From the NCBI GenBank assembly GCA_000934455.1, contig KN892087.1, positions 7,897 through 38,691 on the forward strand: 30,795 nt of DNA, written 5' to 3'. Of the stretch, positions 10,910 to 21,100 are shown piece after piece. Both the position numbers and the translations under genes were made by a program. The notes under the pieces were generated by a model. The model had not been told where the DNA came from. It did no database searches and worked only from the letters and a program-made list of their open reading frames with translations. Position 1 is the stretch's first letter, and each line of letters starts with the position of its first letter. This DNA is from Apostichopus parvimensis. Its lineage: Eukaryota > Echinodermata > Holothuroidea > Aspidochirotida > Stichopodidae.

Positions 10910-12478
10910 TGAAATTCAGCTGTTTGTCTCCTTCCATGACCCGTGTCAGCTTCAGCAATCGTGAGCCTTTATTTCAAAGAACACTTTATAATAATATTCA
11001 AAAGGAACTTGTTTGGGGTGTATTGGTGTTTGAATTGATGTTACACACAAGAGCAATTCCGAAGTCCATCAGTAATGGACCTTTTTAATCTCTCGTACAT
11101 TATTTTATGAAAGCTCTTTGATCGTAGCCTCATAGGAGGCTCAAGGAAGCTATAGGAAATAACTCCCTCAGGATACGTATCATGTAATAATTGTCCTTTG
11201 TTTCATTATCCTATATTTATGATCAAGCAGAACTTTCAAATAGAAACACTAAAGTGAACTCTATTCAAAGGACATGACATGTCTTTGTAAATGATTTTAC
11301 ACAGGTTTGTTGAATAAACAAGCAGAGTTGATCACCCCTGGTGACTTGCTGATTCAGATGATGACTCAATCATTCAATAATTGATAGCGAGTACGTTCGT
11401 ATCAGAACCAGCAAAGCAAGAGACATTCGTTTTTAATTAAACATGGAACCGATGAAGAGTGAACATGTTGTGCCTTGGAATAAACACTTTGCTCCATAGA
11501 TATTTTTATAATTTTAAGTGTACAGAGCTCTGCAGTATCTCAAAACATATTTTCCAGCCAATACCAATTTCTGCTACTAGAGGCTCGGTATCATGTGTTT
11601 TAAAACAAACTCGAAAATGTTAGTAGACATCAGTCATTTTACTCTCTATGTATTACTGTGAAAAATCATGCCAAAAGTGTTATTTTCATTCAGATGTAGA
11701 TGGTACATTGGTTTAATTTAAACAGTTTCACCAATCTGTGCACAAACCATGGAAACCTGCATGGCATGATTCATTAATGGTGTTAAGAATTAACCAGAAA
11801 CCATTTTGCTACCTGTGTGTGGGAAGCAGTTCCTATCTTATGGATATCTGCCAGTGACATCATGATAATTGCTGTCACTATTTTAAGAGGAACGTAGTCG
11901 CTGAAAATATATCTCAGCTTGGACATTTTTCCCTCTTCAGAAAGTGCTTTGTAAACATTTCTGCATCATGTAATATAAGGTCAGGAGCGTAAATTATGAA
12001 AAATTCTTGACACAAATGCCAAGGAAAGCGGACACCCAATGAAAGACACAGAATCAATATGTAATACACTAGACTTTTCAGGTTAGAAAAAGACACTGTA
12101 TTCCTAATTTATTCATCACACTATGTCTTAACATCCATGTTGAAATCAATTATGGTGTACACTACCGAATGTTTGGTTTGAAAATTTTCGTTACTAAGCA
12201 ACCTTCCTGTGGAGATTAAAACTAACTGAAACTTACCACATATTTCTTTCACATTAGAATTCTTTCAAATATCGAGAAACATGTTAGCAGTCAAGATGAT
12301 TTGATTAAAATAAGAATGGTATTGTTAATGAAAAGATATTTTGGAACTCAGAGTTTTATGAATGTATATTAATATCTCTTATATTTTGAATGCTTTTATG
12401 CTACTAGATTATTTAACTCTATATATTTCATAATTGATGTGCATTAAACCAAGTCCGAGAGTTCCATTGATCATTGTC
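10910..12478. other. Convergent intergenic interval
   Basis: About 1.6 kb between the likely ends of the KIFC3-like and MPHOSPH6 transcripts. AT-rich, with scattered random short open frames on both strands. No gene, RNA gene or recognised repeat family seen. Confidence 0.6.
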
Positions 12479-12484
12479 TTTATT
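12479..12484 (-). terminator. AATAAA poly(A) signal on the minus strand (MPHOSPH6)
   Basis: TTTATT on the + strand reads AATAAA on the - strand, about 990 nt past the MPHOSPH6 stop. A + strand AATAAA sits six bases away at 12491-12496, forming a two-way pair. Confidence 0.45.
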
Positions 12485-12561
12485 TAATGCAATAAAGTGC
12501 CATTACTTACATGTGATAACAGAAAATGTAAAACCATCTTTTTGTCATTATTTTTATATTT

Positions 12562-12567
12562 TTTATT
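12562..12567 (-). terminator. Upstream candidate AATAAA on the minus strand (MPHOSPH6)
   Basis: TTTATT on the + strand, about 910 nt past the MPHOSPH6 stop codon, in a T-rich stretch. Competes with the signal at 12479-12484. Confidence 0.4.
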
Positions 12568-12620
12568 TCTTATCAATTAGTTACAAAGACTCAAGTAGCA
12601 TCCGTCCATCTCTTTACACT

Positions 12621-12680
12621 TCTGATGTATTAATTTCAAAATACCACTACTCTGATGTATTAATTTCAAAATACCACTAC
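12621..12680. repeat. Perfect 30-bp tandem duplication (two copies)
   Basis: Unit TCTGATGTATTAATTTCAAA plus ten further bases occurs at 12621-12650 and again, without mismatch, at 12651-12680. It lies in the presumed MPHOSPH6 3' UTR or just beyond, upstream (in transcript sense) of both candidate poly(A) signals. The lack of mismatches suggests a recent duplication. Confidence 0.95.
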
Positions 12681-13476
12681 ACACTAGTTTGTTACATCAA
12701 GGCTGAATAATACATCTATTAAAGAGCTTTGGGAATGAGAGAGGCAAAACTTGCATCTATGAAGAGAGATCTTCAAAACAGTGAGGGCCTTAAGCCTGTC
12801 ATCACCTAAATACTACCAAAGCTCTGTAGCAAAATGACACAGATAAAATTACTACTTTTACTTGTATCAAATTGTAAACTAAAGTTACAGTGGATCTCCT
12901 ACGCATTTGTTCGCTTTTCAATTCAAATCTGTTTGTCCTCTGTGTCATGACATTTTGTGTTCTCCCTGAATGTCCTATCCCTTACTATTAAATTCCAAAT
13001 GAGTTGGTATGGTTGTATTTACTTCAAAACATTCTCTAAACTGAAACAACCAACTAGATAAAATACACTAAAGGTAACCTGTACTACCCCCAAACATGCT
13101 AGAGAAAATAAATTAGTCAGCCATTTTCAAACAAGTACTCTTCTTACCCTGCATACATCAAAGCATAATATCTCATTGAGATACTCAAACGTCAAATTAA
13201 ACCTCCTTTTCCTTAACATCAGGGGTTATAATGTATTACATTTGAAACACTGTTCTGCAAACTTTTCACATGTTTCGAGAGCAATGATGATGACCTTTCA
13301 AGGCTGAGATGCTTTTATCATTAGGTGAGCTATGCTCACCTCCTGTGACAATATTCTCCTACAGCCACTCGAATGCCTCTGAATTCTTTATACTCTTCTC
13401 CGTCCAGTCTCAGGGATCTAATCTTGTCCAATTCCTCCCAAAACTGCCTCACGTTGATGGATACCCATCCTCTGTT

Positions 13477-13597
13477 TCAGTCATCATCAGACGGTTTCAT
13501 GAATTTCATCTTCTTAACGTCACTCTCTTCCATTGTACCAGTCCTGTTTCTCTTCTTGGTAAACTTCTTTCCGATGGTTCCGATCAGAGACGAATAC
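13477..13597 (-). CDS. MPHOSPH6: MPHOSPH6 exon 5 (C-terminus)
   Basis: 121 nt; its first base completes an Arg codon, then YSSLIGTIGKKFTKKRNR, a linker, and KKMKFMKPSDDD before TGA. The conserved GTIGKKF block and basic run are the RNA-contacting C-terminal part in the family. Confidence 0.95.
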
Positions 13598-16500
13598 CTG
13601 TCAAAAAGCAAGTGAGAAATTTTGTACTCTGTTGTCTCTTGAAGGACGAGCTAATTGGTTATGAAACAGCAGATTGTTGATTTCTTTCAGAGCTTATGGG
13701 TCAAACCCAACCATGGACTCATTATAAACAGATTGCATTTGAAACTTCATAATTAGACTATTAAAGTGCAAAATTTCAAAACAGAGGGACTAAAATAACA
13801 CCATCGATCTTTCTTTGTTTCATACACAAATCAAATTTGACATGCAAGTTGCATTTATTTACTAATTTTTTTACTACAGTAATTAATGCAATGTCATACA
13901 GGTTTTCTAGCCCAACATGTACAATAAACAGATCTTATCCTAATCCTTTGTTTTTGATAGTAACAACATTGAGTCCAAGACTTTAAATCACCAACATTTG
14001 CACAGTATCCAGTTATTTATTTATTGTTTTGAAAACTGGATTCATCTGGCAAACCTTGAACTGACTTGCTAGAGGTACAAAGTATACGTTTTGATGCAAA
14101 TTTGGAACAAACTTGCAAGATATTGAGTTTGTCTTTGTGTGGAAAAACATGTAAAACTGGTGGATTATGGCAAGTTTCACTTTGGTATCGGAAGAGAAAG
14201 ATAAGAAGCATCAATGAGTACTGGAGTAATTTCTTATAAATTGTGTTTACTATACACATCATAAGGACACTAATCAACGTCAGGAATTCTCTGATTCACA
14301 AAAGATTGTTGAAAAATAAAATATGTATATTCTGTTTACCTGGCTGCCATCTCCTCATCTGAAACAGCAATTTCCTTTTCCCTTGCATCGCTTTCCTCAG
14401 CCTGCACTTTAGCTTTCTCATTTGCCATCAGTTTCTAGAAACAAACATGAAGAAACACAGACTCAAACAAAGTACAAAGAGCATCAATAAGTTAATAGAT
14501 ATAATATAATAAATAGAAAATAATAATAAAAAGTTAAAAACAAAAAATTACAATAACAACTTGTTTGGAAGTCAACATTGATTGAAAAAAAAACAACACA
14601 AACATGTTTGGTTGTGTTCTGATGACAGCTTTAAAGAGAAACCCATGAAGGTAAATCATGACAGTTAAATTTCTATGACAGCAATAGATGCTATCAGGGA
14701 TCTTTCCAATTAATTCACATGTCTAGTTTAGGAATTGCAGAATCATATTAAGTCCCACCTTGTTGTATATACTAACTGCGGCAATTGAATAGGATATTAA
14801 CCATATGTAAATATTTCTTGATGGGGTAACTACACTTAACAGATTGCTATGAAATGGTCATTGTCTAAGGTCATTGACAGGAAGTGATATTGCGTTTTAC
14901 TTTCATATTTACATCAAGTTCAAAAGATCGTTGGACTTTATTTGTGTATCTTGAATGACACAACAAGCTATGAAGCTATACCATACACTATTATTTATAA
15001 AACTATATCGTACACTTTTTCGGTTTATCAATGTTTTCAAACGTATCAGAAGGGATCAAATATCCGTACCTCAATGACTGGGTTCATTCCTTTGAATGAG
15101 AACCTCCCAAATTGTAGATTCTCGAAAGGTACAAAGCTGTCTTCCACTTCCAATTTGCTCCTGAAATAGACACAAAAGCAAGATATTAATATGAAACATT
15201 CACCCTTTCTTCTGCATCAAGATTCGATATTGTAATAAATACTTGAGCAAACTTTATACTTTGTGAAATATTCATCTTTATCTGATCAGAGCCTGTCCTT
15301 GGGTATTTTATGAGACTATGAGTTTTCTTACCAAAATTTGGCTGAATTCAAGAGATGAATTTAGACGACGAGTAGTTGGAGGTAAAATTATTAAATAGTC
15401 AGATGCCATGTTAACTAGAGATCAAACTTTATGGCAAAAATATGAAAAATACCAGATTTAACTAACCTCTTCAATCCATGTAAACTCTCATATTTCTGAG
15501 TGACAACCTATGACTTGAGTGGATGTACATGTGAGTAGCTATGACAGCTCTCAGTTCAATGTTGCATATATGACACATGCATACTTGCTTTTCAATATCA
15601 AATTCCATCAACAGGCTTAAATTTTAATTGCACTAATATGCAAGTTTCATAGATTAGCATACATTATTGTTCTCCACATATATGCATGCACATGATTAAC
15701 CAATCACTGTGAATATACTTTAGATATATATGTACACTAGTTAGGACTACTGCAAACATACTCTTTCACGTCCATCTCTGGCAAGTCTAACACCCAGTGA
15801 TCCTCGTCCACCTTTGACATCAGTGCCTTTTCTTCTTCTGCTGCATTTGCTTGACCGTACCTCCTTTGCATGAACTATTCACAATTAATGGGGGGAGAAA
15901 AAAATCACTTTTGAATAGTTAATTGATACATTTTACCAATTTTTTCATTTAAAGTTCACACAGCAACAAAGCAAACAACTTATTATTTACTGTCCCAGCA
16001 AAAACTCCCAACTTGTATAATGGCCTTGAATAATTTTTATTTTTACCTTCTGGCATTTTGTTTGTAGCAACAGCTTGAATTTAAGCAGGGATTGCTTAAA
16101 ACTATAAACATAAATGTAACCCAGATTGTTTAATAATTTCTTTGTATTTTCATATGGAAAACTCCTCCTTCTACTTAGTGATAATAATGAGACTTCCAGA
16201 CACCTTAAATGTTTAGGCATTTCTAAGGCTTGCAGGTTCGAGTCGCTGACCTGATTATTACATTGTGTCCCAGGGGACATGATGTAGATGTGGTGTACTG
16301 TAGTGCCCCAGGGAGGGATTGTTTGAATTGTGCACACTTTTATGTGTGGGTGTGACAAGCTACCAATGACCAGTGGTTAAGTTATAAAGTTGTGTGCTGG
16401 GGCCTTCGCCTCAAAAAAATCTGTAAACCTTCAACTTTAACTTTTACCTTGATAGTGATCAATTTGAAGAATTCATTTGGCACAGTGAGTATACCACGCC

Positions 16501-16689
16501 ATGTACATGCCATAACGACTCATGCCAGGCTAGCTATAAAGCAGTTCCACGATATTTGATCGATTAAAACTGGAAGGATGAGCCTAACAGACACTCTGTC
16601 ACAAAATTAGGAATTATTTTGGGTTAAATGTTCAGAAAATATTTCAATGAAATTACCTTCATCTGCTTAACGTTCTTAGAGAGCTGCAT
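13477..16689 (-). CDS. MPHOSPH6: MPHOSPH6, M-phase phosphoprotein 6 / exosome cofactor
   Basis: Small nucleolar/nuclear RNA-binding cofactor of the exosome with MTR4 and EXOSC10, needed for 3' trimming of 5.8S rRNA precursor; phosphorylated in M phase. On the minus strand, exons 16689-16657, 15874-15762, 15160-15070, 14434-14340 and 13597-13477 join to 150 residues and TGA (human 160). Landmarks in order: LSKNVKQMKFMQRR at the N-terminus, DEDHWVLDLPEM near 34-45, FGRFSFKGMNPVIE near 66-79, VSDEEMAARY near 103-112, LIGTIGKKFTKKR near 115-127 and a KKMKFMKPSDDD end. Each block aligns in order with the human protein as I remember it. The ATG has A at -3, and the in-frame upstream sequence reaches a TAG with no other ATG, so this start is preferred. 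All introns are GT-AG. Human has a few more N-terminal residues. Confidence 0.95.
13598..14339 (-). other. MPHOSPH6 intron 4
   Basis: 742 nt, AT-rich, GT-AG on the minus strand (tttttgacag acceptor). No further feature recognised. Confidence 0.7.
14340..14434 (-). CDS. MPHOSPH6: MPHOSPH6 exon 4
   Basis: 95 nt; KLMANEKAKVQAEE then KEIAVSDEEMAAR. The VSDEEMA acidic motif is the family's most recognisable C-terminal block. Ends with two bases of Arg. Confidence 0.95.
14435..15069 (-). other. MPHOSPH6 intron 3
   Basis: 635 nt, A-rich on the + strand around 14500-14600. Nothing further recognised. Confidence 0.7.
15070..15160 (-). CDS. MPHOSPH6: MPHOSPH6 exon 3
   Basis: 91 nt; EDSFVPFENLQFGRFSFKG then MNPVIE, matching the human block around LLYGRMSFRGFNPEVE. 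Acceptor tatttcag, donor gtacgg. Confidence 0.95.
15161..15761 (-). other. MPHOSPH6 intron 2
   Basis: 601 nt with TATATG/TGCATG-rich stretches near 15540-15740. No gene or repeat family recognised. Confidence 0.65.
15762..15874 (-). CDS. MPHOSPH6: MPHOSPH6 exon 2
   Basis: 113 nt; FMQRRYGQANAAEEEK then DEDHWVLDLPEMDVKE, the HWxLDLPE block of the family. Ends with two bases of a Glu codon finished in exon 3. Confidence 0.95.
15875..16656 (-). other. MPHOSPH6 intron 1
   Basis: 782 nt. Its central part (about 16165-16420) holds a possible SINE on the opposite strand, listed separately. Confidence 0.7.
16165..16420 (+). mobile_element. Candidate tRNA-derived SINE remnant in MPHOSPH6 intron 1
   Basis: GGTTCGAGTC at 16235-16244 matches an RNA polymerase III B box. 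About 58 nt upstream, TTAGTGATAATAATGAGAC is a loose A box. Downstream, TGTGTCCCAGGGGACA recalls the TGTGTCCYTGGGCAAGAC core seen in many SINEs, and a run of seven A ends the piece at 16414. The boundaries are guesses and no target-site duplication was found, so this may be a decayed copy or chance. Confidence 0.4.
16657..16689 (-). CDS. MPHOSPH6: MPHOSPH6 exon 1 (start codon)
   Basis: 11 codons, MQLSKNVKQMK, phase 0, donor gtaatt. LSKN..MKFMQR across the first junction is the family's N-terminal signature, which fixes this short exon. Confidence 0.9.
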
Positions 16690-16738
16690 TTTCGTTGATT
16701 TAGCCAAACGTACGAACAAAACTTGACTGGAGTTGCGC

Positions 16739-16848
16739 AATGTTATACCAACCTGAAGCTATCCCAGGATTCATCACAGGATTCGAATCCTGTGATGAAT
16801 CTGAATCCTGGGATGAATCCTGTGATAGCTTCAGGTTGGTAATGTTAT
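16739..16848. mobile_element. Small foldback/MITE-like insertion with 8-bp target-site duplication
   Basis: AATGTTAT occurs at 16739-16746 and again at 16841-16848. Between them a 94-bp insert begins with ACCAACCTGAAGCTATC (16747-16763) and ends with its exact reverse complement (16824-16840). Its middle holds a 32-bp perfect palindrome at 16769-16800 and several copies of a 12-bp unit ATC(A/C)CAGGATTC in both orientations. Terminal inverted repeats with an 8-bp duplication fit a non-autonomous hAT-type element, though hAT-like terminal bases are not seen. It lies 50 bp upstream of the MPHOSPH6 ATG, so in its 5' UTR or core promoter. Confidence 0.8.
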
Positions 16849-18119
16849 CCTCAACCGAAAGGTGGAAGGTAAGTATGAAAATACCTCTTCTTTATAGGGG
16901 AAGTAATGACCATACCCCTGATACCATTCTCCATTTATATTTGGACCAGGTAACTCCCTGGTTAGACCAAAGCGTGAAAAAAACCAATTTGCCGACAACT
17001 CTCCGTTGCAGAGGGCATGATTTCTATGTGACCGAATAGGCTTTGTTCGCCGACGGACAGGCATGTACCACCCAAAAGCATTATTTTCATGATTGTCGCT
17101 TCCCGATGCTAACCCCCCCCCCTTCCGGGCCCACCCCGCCCACCTAGCTTTCATTCCATTTTTTCAGCACCCCTCCTCTCCTTATAACGCGCCCCCTAAA
17201 AACGTACACGATTTAAGACTTGACACAAAACTAATTTTGATCACAACAATTTCTGTGATATTGATGACGTAGGCCGACAATACTTCTATCAGTCCAAGTT
17301 TATTTCATTACTCATAATTTTTGACAGATGAGTAAAAGTGACTGGTCATTTTAATCTAACACACACATATCATCTGATAAGTTCCTTTGATGCAACCGTA
17401 GAGAACAAGACACTTATCACCTCCAATGTTTTTACAAATTATTTACAAATTTATCGAGGACAAATGGTGTTGAATGTCATTTTGATCAAGTTATCCTTGT
17501 GGCACGTTGCACGAACAGTGGCTGAAAAGCGGTTTTAATGACATGTGACCTCTGGCCATATATGGCCATAACTCATCAGGCTGAACAGTTCAACTTGGAG
17601 GCCGGACAGTCCAATAAGGAGGCTCAACAGCTCCTATATTGACTATCGTACTTCAGAAACCAGTTTGCAGTCCATTAGTCTTACTTACCAAGACACTTTT
17701 CCCCATAAATTATATTCGACCGTCATCTCCCACTGACCACGTGACTTTCGAGATTTTAAGTTAATACGATGGAAGGTTAAAGGGTCACATTTCCATTTGT
17801 GTATGAGGATTTCTGTTACTCTGAGCATCTAAAACCAAGGTTACTCAAACCCTGTTCTAAGTAATGTTTCATGCACAGTACTCTCATTTAGCCCAAGTGC
17901 AATCTCTGCCACAGTGCAAATGTTGGCGTTCCAAACAAAAGACAAATTCAGTACAAGTTATAGAGATGGCGCTACTCTTCTTCGTATTATTCGTATCTAG
18001 TTTGGCAAATACCGAAAAACCAAAAGGCCCCCTTAATTGAAAACATAAATTTAACTGGGTCAGGAACACGTTAAAATAATAGCTGCCAATGAATCACTGT
18101 TGCATCCAACGTTTTTATA
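16849..18119. other. Divergent intergenic/promoter interval MPHOSPH6-KIF15
   Basis: Contains the upstream regions of both genes. It includes a run of 11 C at 17113-17123 in a C-rich patch, and a CArG palindrome at 17553-17568. No open frame here resembles a protein, and no clear TATA box could be assigned to either gene. Confidence 0.6.
17553..17568. promoter_or_regulatory. Palindrome with perfect CArG-box core
   Basis: TGGCCATATATGGCCA is a 16-bp perfect palindrome whose core CCATATATGG (17556-17565) matches the CC(A/T)6GG site bound by SRF. It lies 552 bp upstream of the KIF15 ATG and 867 bp upstream of the MPHOSPH6 ATG. Binding is inferred only. Confidence 0.45.
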
Positions 18120-18132
18120 ATGAGTAAATCAG
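18120..18132 (+). CDS. KIF15: KIF15 exon 1 (start codon)
   Basis: ATG AGT AAA TCA G then gtatgc. Only 13 nt, but it has A at -3, a good donor, and the right phase for exon 2, giving MSKSD. A different first exon further upstream cannot be excluded. Confidence 0.55.
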
Positions 18133-21100
18133 GTATGCCTTTATTTTCTTTAATTTTTTTATGTCCAGAGTTTCAAAAAGACGATGTAACTTTCCCCTAA
18201 AACAATAAATCCAAGCTAAATTTACGTTATGGTCTCATTCTAATTATATCGTTAGCCTAGGCTACTGTATCATGTCTAGGTTTATATGTCTAGTTGTATA
18301 TAGGCCTAGTAACCTATTTAGTATAACCTAGCCTAGGCTAGTTAAGTTGGGCCTTAGCCTACCTAACTTTAGCAGACTTAAAGTAACTGAGTTAACCTAG
18401 CCTAACTGTAGTACAGTACTGATGGCTCTTGCCTAAAGTTTCCCTAGCATTTACTGTAAATATTGTATGGTGAAAATGAGGGGTGATTCCTTTGCTATTG
18501 TAGGGACTCAAAATGTATGATGATATGATAGGCCTAGGCTTTTAACTTTTAAGGTAAGTGCACAATATTGCAATAAGTGCTTAACCAAATGTTAATGAAC
18601 GATGACAATTTTGCCTAGACCTGAGTGACATGCCCTCACCTAAGCTAACCGTTGACCACATGTTTGTGCAGAGGTCTGCTAAAATATCATAGGCTATGTG
18701 ATTTAATAAGTCGTAATAAGTTGTAATTCTATTATTTGCACAAATGTTTGTCTTTTGTTATCCCAGATTCTGTCAGAAGCAACGAGCCAGATACAAAGTG
18801 AGTGCTAACGATCATGATGTCACTAGTTTTTCAACTGTTCAATTAACGTATGGCTTTTATATAATATAGCCAATATAGGACAGTGTTATGATGGTCTTTA
18901 TGATAAAGGTAGCCTACAAGGATGTTAATTTTTCTCCTTGCAAGGAAACAGGTTCTTTATATTGTAACTTTATTTTATTATTAAAATAACTATATCTTGT
19001 TTCATTCTCTGCTGCTTTTTGCTATATAACAGCTTTTGATAGTTTTCAAATAAAAGTTTATTGCCAATGACACAGGTATGTTATAATTGTTTGGTTGTAT
19101 TGAGAGCACAGCCAATTGCTATTGAAAGATGCCAAATCATTCGAACAGGATGCCATTGAACCTAACAGGTCAGGATAATCTTGTAGAAAGAAATACACCA
19201 TTTGTGTAGAGAGAGAGATATAGACAAGAAAGATACCAGGGCCTTGACTGGATGATTTGCATTTATTGTGAATCCATGAAAACTACAAAAAATAGATATA
19301 AATTCTCAATTAACGTACAATAATATATCACCGTTCACGTAATGAATCGATAAATCGCAAGCAGTACAAAATATACAAAGTATCACACAAAGACAAGAAA
19401 ATACTATGCAAACCTCAAAAGACGCAATTAAAATAATGTCTACAAATTACACATTTACATTTAAAACTCCATTAACCATAATAGTTAAACGTACCTCTTT
19501 GGTATCTCTTAATCCTCATTCATACTACACTGATGATACAAGGTAACACTATCACATGTACAGACTGGCATACAGAACAAATAGTTGTGACGATGCTATT
19601 ATTGGTCAAGCCACTGAACCTACCCAGATCAAGAATGCGAATTCAGAGCCTTTGTTACTCAAATATACCATGCAACTGAATGATGACGTAACAGAAAGCA
19701 TGACCTTCCCTACTGAATAGATAACACACTTTCTAATAAGGCAAGAAGAAACTATGTATACACTCTCTTACAGTACATATACATGTAAGTAGTCAAATAG
19801 TTAAATTGTTTTTCCTGGGAAAATTCACAAGATATGCACATGTATTTAATGTTCCCAATTTTTTTTTTAAACTAATCATATCTTGTGTTGTGTTGTGTTG
19901 TGAAATGAAATTTTAAGACACCTCGTAATGTACAAACATGTGTGGCAACCAAATGAACCTGGAGCACTTTTATGTGATATCTGCATTATATGTAGACTTA
20001 ATATTTCAAGTATATTGTTTGCAAGTATTTCCTCAAGTTATAGGTCTGATTATAAATGTTATATTAAGTCAAATATTGTTAATGGTTATATTACAATGGA
20101 TGTTTTTAAGTCATATTACCACCTGTACATCAGGTATATGTCACATGTATATCCTAGGTAAGGTCATTATCAAATCATAATCAAATATACCTTGTAGTAC
20201 CATGCTATGATACAACAATATAACATTACATTATAAATTGTATAATTATTGTTGTAAATATAACGAAAACAGTACTGGATGTATTAAACTAAAACTTTGA
20301 AGAAAAGGGGACGTACTGTACGTATCAGGGTATAATTTAACCGTTATATAGCATCACAATACACTCCTTAAAATCAGGCCCAGGCTGCATAATTTGATAC
20401 CTTCCTTTTGGACATGTTAGAAAATCTGCAGAAATGTAATTTATAGTACCATTGTATTGTTTTTTTTTTTTTTTTTTGGTCTATCAGTTCTGATGGAGAC
20501 TCCATAAAGGTTTTCCTTAGAGTCAGACCTCCAGATGACTCTGAAGGGTTGGTTAATTATGGCCAATGTCTAGATGTTCAGAAGCCGGATACTGTCATTT
20601 TACGGATCAAGGCAGAGAAGAAGGTCTTTACGTTTGATCATGTTGCTGATCCTGACACCACTCAGGTATACTGTGTGTTACTGCTCATTGTGTGATGGCT
20701 ACTTTGAAGTAATAATAACATGATCATCTGATATGGTCAAAGAATCTGATACATGTATGCAAAGTTTGTTGTGTAAAGTCTTTAAATTCATTAAATGCAA
20801 AAACTTGCTTTCTAGTAGCAGGAGGAAAACTATGACTATGAATGAATGCATACATCACTGCAGTTGACATGAAACAATTTGCAAATATCTTAAATGTTTG
20901 TGAAATGGTTAAATGGACAAATTAAGATCTAGCTCTTGCTGGTTTTTTGTTTTTTGTTTGTTTTGTTTTATTTTGCTGGTTGACTCTCTGCATCACTGCC
21001 TATGACTGTTTATTTCTTTTAGTTTTGCAAATTTGCATGCAAGTGACAGTAAGGATAGATTTTAAAATGAAATATCTACCATTTGATCAGTATTAAACTT

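Noticed and set aside
13283-13310. Possible C/D box snoRNA (ATGATGA followed by CTGA)
   Set aside because: The boxes are only about 20 nt apart, there is no terminal stem, and it lies in the MPHOSPH6 3' UTR.
13309-13680. 123-codon open frame on the + strand
   Set aside because: It overlaps, antisense, the last MPHOSPH6 exon, which has clear family similarity and splice sites. The + frame resembles nothing.
16740-17039. 99-codon open frame with a Glu-Ser-Cys-Asp repeat
   Set aside because: The repeat is the translation of the foldback element's 12-bp units. No splice or family support.
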